64,000 nucleotides of DNA, taken from positions 5,270,001-5,334,000 of the forward strand of contig NZ_CP107928.1 in NCBI RefSeq assembly GCF_036030735.1. Direction: 5' to 3'. The position numbers were made by a program, and so were the translations under genes. Numbering within the stretch: position 1 is the first letter of the stretch; each line of letters opens with the position of its first letter. The stretch comes from Streptomyces sp. NBC_00425. GTDB taxonomy: Bacteria > Actinomycetota > Actinomycetes > Streptomycetales > Streptomycetaceae. Under the pieces are notes generated by a model that was not told the origin of the DNA, made no database searches, and was given only the letters and a program-made list of their open reading frames with translations. Below are positions 8,245-16,907 of this stretch, piece after piece.

Positions 8245-9117
8245 GTGGACGCGCAGCGGGGCAGTGACGGCGGAGGCAGGGAGTTCCAGAGGGTCGCCGA
8301 CGACCTGCGTGCCCGCATGACGGACGGCACCTACTCGCTGCGTTCCTTTCTGCCTTCCCAGCGGGACCTGGCCGAGGAGTACGGGGTCTCCCGCGACACC
8401 GTGCAGCGGGTGCTGAGGGAACTGGCCGACGAGGGCTGGATCGAGTCCCGCCAGGGCAGCGGCTCCCGGGTGATCAAGACTCAGCGGATCCAGTCGTCGA
8501 CGCCCCGAGCCACCCGGTCGCGTCATGGCGTGAGACTGGGTCCGCTGCTCAGCGAGGCCTTCGAGCAGCGACGCGTCACCCTGGACGTCTACACGCTGAC
8601 GTCCGAATCGCTGGACGCGCACATCAGGTTGCAGGCCGAGCGGATCCGCGGCGGCTCGATCGCCCCCGAGCACATCGGCCTGCGCATGATCCTTCCCTCT
8701 CGCGACCTCGACCTGCCCTATCCGCGGGTCAAGGACGACAGGAACGACTACCGCCTGCGCAACCGGCTGCACGACATCACCGACCGTCACACGGACTCGC
8801 TGTGCGGGGTGCTGAAGGACCTGAAGACGGAGAGGTACGTTTCCGCGGTCGACGTCCAGATCCGGCACGCGCCGCTGACGCCGGCCTTCAAGCTGTATCT
8901 GCTGAACGGCATGGAGGCGCTGCACGGCCCCTACGAGGTGATCCAGCGCCAGATCGAACTGGAATGCGGTGAAGAGATCACCGCCCTCGACGCGCTGGGT
9001 CTCGGCGCCACCCTCACCCACCAGGTGAAAGACGCCGATCCGGACTCGTCGGGCACCGTTTTCGTCGAGATCTGGCGGTCCTGGTTCGAGTCCTTGTGGA
9101 GCTTCCTCGCCGAATGA
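8245..9117 (+). CDS. GntR-type regulator C with the same C-terminal domain
   Basis: A 290-residue protein with a GntR winged helix near residues 12-75 (VADDLRARMTDGTYSLRSFL, SQRDLAEEYGVSRDTVQRVL). The C-terminal domain is homologous to that of A and B but more distant: LLSEAFEQRRVTLDVYTLTS, LRMILPSRDLDL, PAFKLYLLNGMEALHGPYEV, WFESLWSFL. It is intermediate between A/B and the membrane protein at 11614. GTG 8245 is chosen because TACAGG (8233-8238) ends six bases before it, with TTGCCG (8212-8217) upstream; an upstream TTG at 8212 is possible. There is no GTTGGC palindrome before it, so its operator differs. Confidence 0.8.
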   Translation: MDAQRGSDGGGREFQRVADDLRARMTDGTYSLRSFLPSQRDLAEEYGVSRDTVQRVLRELADEGWIESRQGSGSRVIKTQRIQSSTPRATRSRHGVRLGPLLSEAFEQRRVTLDVYTLTSESLDAHIRLQAERIRGGSIAPEHIGLRMILPSRDLDLPYPRVKDDRNDYRLRNRLHDITDRHTDSLCGVLKDLKTERYVSAVDVQIRHAPLTPAFKLYLLNGMEALHGPYEVIQRQIELECGEEITALDALGLGATLTHQVKDADPDSSGTVFVEIWRSWFESLWSFLAE

Positions 9118-9125
9118 CCAAGCCG

Positions 9126-9155
9126 CCGAACAGGCGGGTCGGGTTGCGCTAGCAT
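9126..9155 (+). promoter_or_regulatory. putative promoter of the double phosphotransferase gene
   Basis: TAGCAT (9150-9155) is a good -10 hexamer about 80 bases before the coding region. No strong -35 is visible at the expected distance. It implies an untranslated leader of roughly 75 bases for the next gene, unlike its leaderless neighbours. Confidence 0.4.
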
Positions 9156-9237
9156 GCCCGAACCGCGCGAGCAATCGCTCCCGTCCGCACGTATGAGAGG
9201 GCGAACAAGCCAGTCTCGAACGGCCTGACGCGGATGA

Positions 9238-11526
9238 GTGGCAACCACCCATTGCGCTCACTCGATCATCGCTCCGGCCGTGCGGCGCATCTACCGTTTG
9301 CCCTACCCATCCCTGCGCGAGTATCCGGAGCGGCCAGTGGTCGACCACCTTGTTCCCCTTCGTCGCCTCGGGGAACGGGCCGCCGAGGACACGTCCGGCG
9401 TCCTGCGCGCCTTCGTACGCGCCGCCGAGTCCACGCAGGCGTCCAGCGGCCATCACAATCGCAACTATGTGCTGCCGCTGACGGACGAGGTGGCGCGACA
9501 CCTGCGCCGCGAGCCGGGCACGCCCGTGACGGTGCGCATCCGCCGACAGGACGCGCTGCCCGTGGTGATCAGGACCTGGCAGGACGAAGCGGCGATCCTC
9601 GACGCGCTTCAGGGCGTCCTGCCCCACGCGCCCGCCTGCCTGGTGAAGACGCCGGACTACTCCATCCACAGCTATGTGGAGGGCGTGCCGCTCTCCACCA
9701 TCTGCGGAAACGGCAAACCTGTCGACACCCTGCTGATGAAGGCGCTGGCTGGACTGCTCGTCCAGATGACCCAGGTGCGTCTGCCCGCGCTGCCGGAGCT
9801 GCCGAAGTCCTGGCCCGCAAACCACAGCGACAGCCAGGCCTTCCTGAAGACCCTTGTTCATCTCGCCGACGAGGAGATCCGCAAGCCCAACTGGGCGGAG
9901 TTCGGCGGACTGTTCAAGGCGTTGGGCGTGAGTGAGGACGCGCTGCTCCGGCTGGCCGAGCGGGTGCCGGCCATGACCCGGCGGCCATACAGCCTGCTCC
10001 ACGCGGACCTGCACCGGGACAACCTGATCGTCTCGTACGACGGCGTTCCGCCGCTCGTCTGCGTTGACTGGGAACTGGCGACCTACGGCGACCCCCTGCA
10101 CGACCTCGCCACTCATCTGGTGCGCATGCAGTACCCGGACAGTCAGCGGGACGAGGTGATCCAGGCGTGGGCAGAGACCATGCAGGAGTGCCGGTTCAGC
10201 GCGGCAAAGGGCTTCGCCAAGGACCTGCCCCACTACCTCGACTTCGAGAGGGCGCAGTCCCTCTATCCCGACGTCATGCGGGCCGCGCGGTCCTTGCAGG
10301 AGTCGTTCACACAGAAGAGCCTGGACGAGGCGACGGTGGAGGTCGGCCGCGCACTGCGGGAAGCCGCGGAGCCTCTGCGTCTCAGGGGCGTTCCGGCGAA
10401 CGACGAGATCGAACGAGCCCTGTTCCGGTGGCTGGCGTCGCGGGGCGAAGGGGCGGCGAGCGGCCGGGACTGGATCAACAAGGCTTTCGGCTGGCAGCCG
10501 GATCCGCGGCTTCCCGAGAATCCCCGCTTCCCGGCGTCCGCCGTGCGGGACGCACTGCTCGCAGAGGGCGCCGCTCCCGCGAATCGGGTCTTCAAGGGAA
10601 CCGCGCACCTCAACTCCGTGGTCTGGACGCAGGCCATGCCAGCTCCGGTGGTCGTGCGTCGCAAGCTGCCCGACGTCTCCCGCCGCGAGCCCAGATATCT
10701 GAGTGAGCATTCCGTCCTGCGGGCAATCCAGGAGTCACCTGTCCGGGTGGCGGCCCCCGAGGTTCTCGCCCTGGGGGAGAGTTACCGGGGCGACCAACTC
10801 AGCATTCAGACCTATGTGGGCACGCATGCCGACCGGCCGCCCAGCCACCCGGTGAACGGTCTGCTGCCGCACGAGGCAGACGCCCTCGTCGACCAGCTGG
10901 CCGAACTGGCGCGTGTGGATTACCGATCGATGGACCCGGCACAGGGAGAATTCGACTTCCTCGTATGGCTGAAGGAACAACTCTGCGGCATAGTGCGGGA
11001 CCTGCCGAAAGAGTCGCTGCAACTGGCCCGCATGCTCGGGCTCCCCGACGAGCAGCGGCTGCGTGAACTGCTGTCCCGATACGGCGTGAGCCGCCGGGCG
11101 AAGGTCCTGCTGCACGGTGACCTCAACCCGTGGAATCTGGTGCGCCGCGACGACGCCCTGGCCCTGACGATCATCGACTGGGAGATGGCCCTGGTCGGGG
11201 ACCCGCTCTACGACCTGGTCAGGCACATGCACCTGACGCCTACCCGGCCGGAGATCAGGGAGCGGATGTTCCTCCGTTGGCAGAGGCGGTTGGCCCCGGA
11301 GTACACCCGGGACTGGGCCAGGGACTGGATGGTCTATCGCCGGATCGAGATGGTCCGCTCCGCGTACATCGACCTCGACCGCCTGGCGACGGGGTCGAGT
11401 CTGGACGCCCCCAACGTCCGCCGGGCCGTCAACTCCTACGCAGGCACACTCGCATCCGCGACTGCCGCCCTCGGCCTCCCCCTCCCGGCGACTGCGAACC
11501 CCTATCTTGCCCGGGCCCTGGCCTAG
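9238..11526 (+). CDS. fused tandem aminoglycoside-phosphotransferase-like protein
   Basis: The 762-residue protein contains two APH/choline-kinase-like catalytic units in one chain. Unit 1 carries the Brenner motif HADLHRDN and the metal motif DWELATYGDPLHDL (near residues 255-290). Unit 2 repeats these as HGDLNPWN and DWEMALVGDPLYDL (near residues 626-660). Both keep the catalytic Asp and the DWE/DP metal ligands, so both look active. Single-unit relatives phosphorylate small hydroxylated molecules. Substrate is unknown. The Val-Ala-Thr GTG start is the first plausible one; an ATG in the same region is out of frame. It follows the regulator-HAD block, so kinase and phosphatase may act on related molecules. 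Confidence 0.8.
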   Translation: MATTHCAHSIIAPAVRRIYRLPYPSLREYPERPVVDHLVPLRRLGERAAEDTSGVLRAFVRAAESTQASSGHHNRNYVLPLTDEVARHLRREPGTPVTVRIRRQDALPVVIRTWQDEAAILDALQGVLPHAPACLVKTPDYSIHSYVEGVPLSTICGNGKPVDTLLMKALAGLLVQMTQVRLPALPELPKSWPANHSDSQAFLKTLVHLADEEIRKPNWAEFGGLFKALGVSEDALLRLAERVPAMTRRPYSLLHADLHRDNLIVSYDGVPPLVCVDWELATYGDPLHDLATHLVRMQYPDSQRDEVIQAWAETMQECRFSAAKGFAKDLPHYLDFERAQSLYPDVMRAARSLQESFTQKSLDEATVEVGRALREAAEPLRLRGVPANDEIERALFRWLASRGEGAASGRDWINKAFGWQPDPRLPENPRFPASAVRDALLAEGAAPANRVFKGTAHLNSVVWTQAMPAPVVVRRKLPDVSRREPRYLSEHSVLRAIQESPVRVAAPEVLALGESYRGDQLSIQTYVGTHADRPPSHPVNGLLPHEADALVDQLAELARVDYRSMDPAQGEFDFLVWLKEQLCGIVRDLPKESLQLARMLGLPDEQRLRELLSRYGVSRRAKVLLHGDLNPWNLVRRDDALALTIIDWEMALVGDPLYDLVRHMHLTPTRPEIRERMFLRWQRRLAPEYTRDWARDWMVYRRIEMVRSAYIDLDRLATGSSLDAPNVRRAVNSYAGTLASATAALGLPLPATANPYLARALA

Positions 11527-11613
11527 GGCGACCATGGTCTGATCGAACGTCGAACACAGGTCGGACCAGGGTCAGTTGACGCCCGTCGGGCGTGAGGCGC
11601 GAGGGGGTCGGAC

Positions 11614-12501
11614 ATGTCCGCGCGGGGGAGCCGAACGACGGGTGGGGGCGGCGTGGGGGACGCGCTGCGGCGCTACCAGGAACGCTTCGAGCCCACGATC
11701 ACCCGGATCCTGCTCCTCGGGATCTTCGTCACCGGCCTGACGGCCCAGTTCGTCAAGCCGGTCGGGGACGCCCTGGAGGGGAAGGCCTACCTCGGCGGCG
11801 CCCTCCTCAGCCTGGTCGGATACGTGCTCTACGACACGGTGAAGGACCTGTCGACCGCGCTGCGCGTGCCCGCGCGCGGGCAGGTGAACTCCCGGGAGCT
11901 CGGCCTCTTCGTGAGCGAGGCCTTCCGCGCCCGCACCGTGGACATCGCGTTCCTCGGCTACACCGGCGAGACGCTCTACAACGAGCTGTACCACCGCCTG
12001 GAAGGTCTCCTCGACGACCCCGGTCCCACGCGCAACGTCACCATCCGGGTGCTCATCCCCGACTTCGGGCAGTCGATGACGGTGCCGTCGAGAGTCGGGG
12101 CCCAGGGGCTCCCGGTGGACGACCCCGACTTCCGCAAACGCCTGGAAGCCAAGTGCCGGGAGTTCGACGAGACGCTGTACGGGATCGCCGAACGGCTGAC
12201 GGTCCGCGGCCGGGTCACCGCCCGCTGCGAGTACCGGCTCTACCCCGGCATACCGCGGGACAAGATCTGCGTCTTCAACCGGGCGCTGGTGCTGCACGGG
12301 CTCTACGACGTCGTGGCCCGCACGGTGCTCAGCCGTGCCTCCCCGGAGTACTACGACCCCAAGGGCTACCGCACGGACCTCAACGTCTGGTCACAGGAGG
12401 GGACGGAGGACGCCAGGGCCGCGATCGCCGCGTGGAACAAGCACCTCGACGACCTGTGGAGTCTGGCCGCACTGCCTCCGTGGCGCGGTCCCGGCACGTA
12501 G
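11614..12501 (+). CDS. membrane-anchored protein carrying the cluster's shared domain
   Basis: A 295-residue protein with two predicted helices (ITRILLLGIFVTGLTAQF near residues 29-46 and AYLGGALLSLVGYVLY near 60-75), then a cytosolic domain. That domain aligns by eye with the C-terminal half of regulators A, B and C: VSEAFRARTVDIAFLGYTG with LSEAFEQRRVTLDVYTLTS, VTIRVLIPDF with IGLRMILPSR, KICVFNRALVLHGLYDVV with KLYLLNGMEALHGPYEVI, and a terminal HLDDLWSLA with WFESLWSFL. So it seems to be a membrane form of the same putative sensor. No nuclease or kinase motif is visible. Confidence 0.7.
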   Translation: MSARGSRTTGGGGVGDALRRYQERFEPTITRILLLGIFVTGLTAQFVKPVGDALEGKAYLGGALLSLVGYVLYDTVKDLSTALRVPARGQVNSRELGLFVSEAFRARTVDIAFLGYTGETLYNELYHRLEGLLDDPGPTRNVTIRVLIPDFGQSMTVPSRVGAQGLPVDDPDFRKRLEAKCREFDETLYGIAERLTVRGRVTARCEYRLYPGIPRDKICVFNRALVLHGLYDVVARTVLSRASPEYYDPKGYRTDLNVWSQEGTEDARAAIAAWNKHLDDLWSLAALPPWRGPGT

Positions 12502-12571
12502 ACCGGCGGTCGGCCTGCCGGGCGACTCGGCGTCACGTCGTCCGCTCGGCGCCGCCCCGTACGCTCCTCCC

Positions 12572-13219
12572 ATGAGTGCGACCGGGCTGCGTGAGCGCAA
12601 GAGGCAGCAGATGTACAAGGCCGTGTCGGAGGTCGCCGTCCGGCTCTTCCTCGAGCGCGGTTTCGACGCGGTGTCCGTCGCCGAGGTGGCCGCCGCGGCC
12701 GAGATCTCCAAGCCGACCCTGTTCCGGTACTTCCCGGCCAAGGAGGATCTGGTCCTGCACCAGATCGCCGATCACGAGCGGGAGGCGGCACGCGTGGTCA
12801 CCGCGGCTCGCGCCGAGGGGGTCGCGCCGCTGGCCGCGCTGCGGCGGCACTTCCTCGACGGGCTGGCCGCCGAGGACCCCGTCACCGGCCTCAACGACCA
12901 CCCCCAGGTGCGGGCCTTCTACGACCTCCTCTACGGCACCCCCTCCCTGGTGGCCCGGCTGCACGGCTATCTGGAGCGTTCGGAGGCCGCCCTCGCCGAG
13001 GCCCTCGCGGACGACCTGCCCACCGCCCTCGACGCCCGGCTGGCGGCCGGCCAGATCATCGCCGTCCGGCGGATCCTCGCCGAGGACACCTGGCGACGGA
13101 TCGCGGCGGGCGAGCGGCTGGAGGACGTGCGGGGGGACGCGGTGGCCGCGGCCGAGCGGGCCTTCGACACGTTGGGAACGGGGCTGCCGCAGCTCGCCGG
13201 GACATCCCATGCCGAGTAG
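12572..13219 (+). CDS. TetR-family transcriptional repressor
   Basis: A 215-residue TetR protein. The helix-turn-helix is near residues 28-50 (VSVAEVAAAAEISKPTLFRYFPAKEDL), and the C-terminal domain is typical of ligand-responsive dimers. TACGCT (12560-12565) ends six bases before the ATG, so it is probably leaderless. It lies 55 bases before the HelD-like gene on the same strand, and an inverted repeat sits over the promoter of that gene (13236-13258). Repression of helD is therefore the simplest role. Confidence 0.85.
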   Translation: MSATGLRERKRQQMYKAVSEVAVRLFLERGFDAVSVAEVAAAAEISKPTLFRYFPAKEDLVLHQIADHEREAARVVTAARAEGVAPLAALRRHFLDGLAAEDPVTGLNDHPQVRAFYDLLYGTPSLVARLHGYLERSEAALAEALADDLPTALDARLAAGQIIAVRRILAEDTWRRIAAGERLEDVRGDAVAAAERAFDTLGTGLPQLAGTSHAE

Positions 13220-13235
13220 ATATCGTGACCACATA

Positions 13236-13274
13236 AAAAATGTAACCGAGTAACATTTTCGGTATCCTCGTCGT
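13236..13274 (+). promoter_or_regulatory. promoter and inverted repeat before the HelD-like gene
   Basis: This is an A/T-rich island in a GC-rich region. AAAATGT and ACATTTT form a 7-base inverted repeat spaced by nine bases (13237-13259). TATCCT (13263-13268) is a -10 hexamer ending six bases before the ATG at 13275. The repeat covers the -35 region, as a repressor site would. The inverted rifamycin-associated element known from some helR genes is not seen here. Confidence 0.55.
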
Positions 13275-15383
13275 ATGACGGCATCCGACCTCGACAGCGC
13301 CCTGCACGCCGAACGCGCCCATCACGACGCCTGCCGGGCCGCCTTCGCGGCGATGGTCGAGGGCGCCGACCTCCAGGTCGCCACCGGCGAGGACGTCTCC
13401 GCCTCCGGCGCCGACGCCGAAGTCCTCGGTTACCAGCTGCGCAGCCATGCCAAAGCCCTGCACGAACTGCCGCAAGGCCCGCTGTTCTTCGGCCGGCTCG
13501 ACTTCGCGCACGGCACGGGCGGCGTGCACGAGGGCCTCGCCCACCACATCGGGCGGCTCCGCGTCAGCGAGCACCCGGCCGCCCCGCCGCTCGTCGTCGA
13601 CTGGCGCGCCCCCGTGGCCCGCGCCTTCTACCAGGCGAGCGTCCGCGACCCGCAGGGCGTGGCCGTGCGGCGACGGTTCGGCTGGGCCCTGGGCAGCCGG
13701 GGCGACTCCGCCGACCTGACGGGCCTGGAGGACGAGCGGCTGGACGGGGGCGACGCGAGCGCGAACCCCGCGGAGGGTACGGGCACGTCCCGCGACGGCG
13801 CCGGTCTCTCCGCCGGCGGGCCGGACGGCGGCATCGTCGCGCGCGAGATCGAGCGTCCCCGCGTGGGCCCCATGCGGGACATCGCCGCCACCATCCAGCC
13901 CGAGCAGGACGACCTCGTGCGCGGGGACCTCGCCGTATCGGTGTGCGTGCAGGGCGCGCCCGGCACCGGCAAGACCGCGGTCGGCCTGCACCGGGCCGCC
14001 TACCTCCTCTACACCCACCCGCGCCGCATCCGGCGCGGCGGCCTGCTGATCCTCGGCCCCCACCGCGCCTTCCTCTCCTACATCGCCGAAGTGCTCCCCT
14101 CGCTCGGCGAGACCGGCGTCCGGCAGTCGACGCTCCAGGACGAGATCGCCGCCGGCCACCGGGCGACCGGCACGGACCCCGAGCGGACCGCCGCCGTCAA
14201 ACACGATCCCCGGATGGCCGAGGTGCTGCGCCGGGCCGTGTACGGGCGGGTGGCGGCCGACCGCGCCGAGGACCTGCACGTCCCGGAGGGCTCCGGCCAC
14301 TGGCGGATCGCCGGCCGGGTGCTGACGGAGATCGTCGCCACCGTGCTGGCCGAGGAGCCGCCCTACGAGACCGGGCGCGAGCGGGTGCGGGCCCGGATCG
14401 TGCGCCGGATCCAGGAGCAGGTGGAACGCCGCAGCGGGCCCCGTCCGGCCTCCTGGACGCGCCGGATCGAACGGGCCGCGCCGGTGAGCGCCTGCGTGGA
14501 GGCGGTGTGGCCGAAGACGCGGCCGGCGGAGGTGCTGGCCCGGCTCCTCACCGACCCGCAGGAGCTGGCCCGGGCCGCGGACGGCCTTCTGGACCCCGAC
14601 GAGCAGCGGGCCCTGCACCGGCCGCACCCGCCCCGCACGCCCAAGTCGGCACGCTGGTCGGCCGCCGACCTCGTCCTCCTCGACGAGATCGCCGGCCTGC
14701 TGGACCATCCGCGGGGATACGGCCATGTCGTCGTCGACGAGGCCCAGGACCTCTCGCCGATGGAGTGCCGGGCCGTCGCCCGCCGGGTCCGCTTCGGCTC
14801 GCTCACCGTCCTCGGCGACCTGGCCCAGGGCACCACGGACTGGGCGGCGTCCTCCTGGCGGGTCCAGCTGACCCACCTGGGCAAGCCGGATGCCACGATC
14901 GTGCCGCTGACCACGGGTTTCCGCGTCCCGGCCGCCGTGCTCGCCCTCGCGGGCCGTCTCCTCGACCGCCTCGACGCCGACGTGCCCAGGGCCCACTCCC
15001 TGCGCCGGGACGGTGAACTGCGCGTGCGGCGGGCCGACGGCGACCTCCCGTCCGCGGTCGTCGCCGCGGTCCGCGACGCGCTCGCCCGCGAGGGCTCGGT
15101 CGGCGTCATCGCCGCGGACTCCCAGGCCGACCGGATCCGCGAGGCCCTCATCGCGTCCGGCGTCCCGGCCGCCGGCCCGCACGCCCCGCCCGCCCGGGTG
15201 ACGGTGGTCCCCGCGACCCTCGTCAAGGGCCTGGAGTACGACCATGTCGTCGCCGTCGAACCGGCGGCCGTCGCGGAGTCTGAGCGCCGCGGCCTGAACC
15301 GGCTCTACGTGGTCCTCACCCGGGCGGTCTCCCGGCTGGACGTGGTGCACGAACGGGCCCTGCCGTGGGAGACGGAGGACTGA
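13275..15383 (+). CDS. helD: HelD/HelR-type RNA polymerase recycling ATPase
   Basis: A 702-residue UvrD/Rep-like ATPase of the HelD family. The Walker A motif is GAPGTGKTAVGLHR (near residues 226-239) and Walker B is VVVDEAQDLSPMECR (near 485-500). A late helicase motif is KGLEYDHVVAVEP. The N-terminal coiled region (HAERAHHDACRAAFAAM) would form the arm entering the RNA polymerase secondary channel. HelD proteins free stalled polymerase from DNA, and some actinobacterial members protect it from rifamycins. A Gly/Ala-rich insert near residues 155-185 is unusual. It is downstream of a TetR gene and is convergent with an SRPBCC gene. Confidence 0.85.
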   Translation: MTASDLDSALHAERAHHDACRAAFAAMVEGADLQVATGEDVSASGADAEVLGYQLRSHAKALHELPQGPLFFGRLDFAHGTGGVHEGLAHHIGRLRVSEHPAAPPLVVDWRAPVARAFYQASVRDPQGVAVRRRFGWALGSRGDSADLTGLEDERLDGGDASANPAEGTGTSRDGAGLSAGGPDGGIVAREIERPRVGPMRDIAATIQPEQDDLVRGDLAVSVCVQGAPGTGKTAVGLHRAAYLLYTHPRRIRRGGLLILGPHRAFLSYIAEVLPSLGETGVRQSTLQDEIAAGHRATGTDPERTAAVKHDPRMAEVLRRAVYGRVAADRAEDLHVPEGSGHWRIAGRVLTEIVATVLAEEPPYETGRERVRARIVRRIQEQVERRSGPRPASWTRRIERAAPVSACVEAVWPKTRPAEVLARLLTDPQELARAADGLLDPDEQRALHRPHPPRTPKSARWSAADLVLLDEIAGLLDHPRGYGHVVVDEAQDLSPMECRAVARRVRFGSLTVLGDLAQGTTDWAASSWRVQLTHLGKPDATIVPLTTGFRVPAAVLALAGRLLDRLDADVPRAHSLRRDGELRVRRADGDLPSAVVAAVRDALAREGSVGVIAADSQADRIREALIASGVPAAGPHAPPARVTVVPATLVKGLEYDHVVAVEPAAVAESERRGLNRLYVVLTRAVSRLDVVHERALPWETED

Positions 15384-15409
15384 GGAACGCCGTCCGGCCC
15401 GCCCTGTCC

Positions 15410-15886
15410 TCAGACCGTCACGGCCTGCCTCAGCCGTTGCAGCGTGGTGCGCATGCCGGCCCGGTTGGCCGCCGCGCGGGCCTCCGGGCGGGTGCCGGTG
15501 AACAGGCGCCCGAGCAGCTCCGTGACGCGGGCGCCGGCCCCGCTCCGCAGGTCCTGCCAGTACTCGGTGACGAGGGTCCCCTCGCCCTCCGGCTCGAGCC
15601 GGTAGCCCCACAGGGCCACCGGCAGGCCGAAGGTGCTGACCCGGAACGCGAACTCACGGGGCGCGTCGGCCACGGTGACCCGGCAGGTGGTGAACCACAC
15701 CAGAGGGCCCTTGCGGTTGAACCCCACGAACCCGGTCCCCTCGCGCGCCGTCGTGCCGCGATGCCACACGTAGAAGCATTCCGGGCTCCACTTCCCCATG
15801 TTCCGCAGCTGGGACAGCGCCGCGTAGACCTCCGTGCCGGGGGCGTTTACGACGATGCTTTCCTCTATTTCCCACAGGCGTTCCAC
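15410..15886 (-). CDS. SRPBCC/polyketide-cyclase-like protein
   Basis: A 158-residue START-like domain protein. It opens VERLWEIEESIVVNAPGTEV, with the WxPECF-type helix (NMGKWSPECFYV) and a late hydrophobic helix (ELLGRLF), as in lipid- or polyketide-binding SRPBCC proteins. The frame stays open far upstream, but a strong ribosome-binding site (GGGAGGAA in mRNA sense) fixes GTG at 15886. Ligand and role are unknown. Confidence 0.75.
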   Translation of the reverse strand: MERLWEIEESIVVNAPGTEVYAALSQLRNMGKWSPECFYVWHRGTTAREGTGFVGFNRKGPLVWFTTCRVTVADAPREFAFRVSTFGLPVALWGYRLEPEGEGTLVTEYWQDLRSGAGARVTELLGRLFTGTRPEARAAANRAGMRTTLQRLRQAVTV

Positions 15887-16161
15887 AGGGTTCCTCCCGA
15901 AGGGTCTGGCGCCGAAGGGTCTGGCGCCGGAGCGAGCGGCCCCGGTCTGAACGGTGACGCGGGACCCGGCGTCGTGCGCGGTGCGGGCCGTCGCCCCGGG
16001 AACGCAACCGCCGGTTCGCAGAAGGCGCGTCGGCGGTCGGCAGGACCAGGGGCGGTGGTCGGCAGGACCGGTGTCGGTGGTGGCGGCGCGACCCCCGCGG
16101 GCCGCAGGCCGGCCTCTGGACGCCGACCCCGGCCGGGCCCGTGTCCGGCGGCAGCCGAGCG
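15887..16161. other. 275-bp spacer with a short tandem repeat
   Basis: No gene is recognised between the SRPBCC start and the TetR stop. A 15-base unit (AAGGGTCTGGCGCCG) is repeated twice at about 15900-15929, just upstream of the SRPBCC ribosome-binding site. The rest is GC-rich, with no clear hairpin. Confidence 0.4.
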
Positions 16162-16854
16162 TCACGCGGACGGCGGGGTGAGTCTGGCGGCCACGGCGTC
16201 GAGGACCCAGTCCAGACCGGTCGCGAAGGATGTCTCGGCGTCCACGTGCGTGCCGTCGTGCACGACCTTGGCCAGTGCCGGGAAGCGGCCCGTGGCCAGC
16301 ATCCTCGTCACATGCGGGCCGGAGGCGCGCTGCCAGTCGTGCTTGGACAGGCCGGTGGCGCGCTCGGCCCGCAGGTTCGCGATCTCGCGCCGGATCGCAC
16401 CCGTGAAGTAGGCGCTGACGGTCTCCACGGCGCGCATGACGGTGTCGACGTCGGCGAGGCCGTCGAGGGCGGTGAGCGTGGCCTCGGTCAGGGCGAGGCC
16501 GTTCGGGCCCAGGGCCGGGCGGCCGCCCAGCAGGTCGGCCAGCCATTCGTGGCGGAGAGCGGCCTGCCGGGTGCGGTGGGCGAGGACGTGCAGCGCCGCC
16601 CGCCAGTCACCGGGCTGCTCCTCGGGCAGGATCTCGGCCTGGACCTCGTCCACCATGAGGTCGAACAGCTCCTCCTTGGTGGAGATGTATCCGTACAGCC
16701 GCATCGGCCCGGCGTTCAGCCGGGCGGCGACCTTGCGCAACGACACCGCTTCCAGCCCGCCCGCGTCGGCCAGCGCGACGGCGGCGGCGACGATCCGCTC
16801 CCGGTCGAGCGGCACGGGGCGGGTCGGCGGCTCCGGCCGGTCCCACACAGTCAT
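16162..16854 (-). CDS. TetR-family repressor (TetR_C-type)
   Basis: A 230-residue regulator close to the class that controls flavin monooxygenases and antibiotic resistance. The HTH is LRKVAARLNAGPMRLYGYISTKEELFDLMVDEV (near residues 41-73); the C-terminal half is the tetracycline-repressor type, with RTRQAALRHEWLADLLGGRP. It is divergent from a TetX-like monooxygenase, with 53 bases between the starts. Both promoters flank one palindrome. TACGGT on this strand ends six bases before the ATG. Control of the neighbour and of itself is the likely role. Confidence 0.85.
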   Translation of the reverse strand: MTVWDRPEPPTRPVPLDRERIVAAAVALADAGGLEAVSLRKVAARLNAGPMRLYGYISTKEELFDLMVDEVQAEILPEEQPGDWRAALHVLAHRTRQAALRHEWLADLLGGRPALGPNGLALTEATLTALDGLADVDTVMRAVETVSAYFTGAIRREIANLRAERATGLSKHDWQRASGPHVTRMLATGRFPALAKVVHDGTHVDAETSFATGLDWVLDAVAARLTPPSA

Positions 16855-16859
16855 GGTCA

Positions 16860-16906
16860 CACCGTACTCTTGCGATACATCGTCCCGTACCAATACGGTG
16901 TATCGA
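16860..16906. promoter_or_regulatory. divergent promoters with shared TetR operator
   Basis: A 34-base imperfect palindrome (16873-16906) has outer arms CGATACA/TGTATCG and nearly matching inner arms. TACGGT hexamers point outward: on the minus strand about 16861-16866 before the TetR gene, and on the plus strand at 16894-16899 before the monooxygenase. A dimer bound here would block both promoters. Confidence 0.6.
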
Positions 16907-16907
16907 C

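Noticed and set aside
9234..9935. ATG frame at 9234 overlapping the phosphotransferase start
   Set aside because: Its product has random Arg/Pro/Ala composition; the 9238 frame holds the kinase motifs.
5269..12501. Idea that the cluster is a CBASS/CRISPR-associated or similar defence system
   Set aside because: No cyclase, nuclease, SAVED, TIR or helicase motif is visible. The enzymes fit metabolite phosphorylation better.
13056..15611. Long open frame opposite the HelD-like gene
   Set aside because: Shadow of a real gene; no motif.
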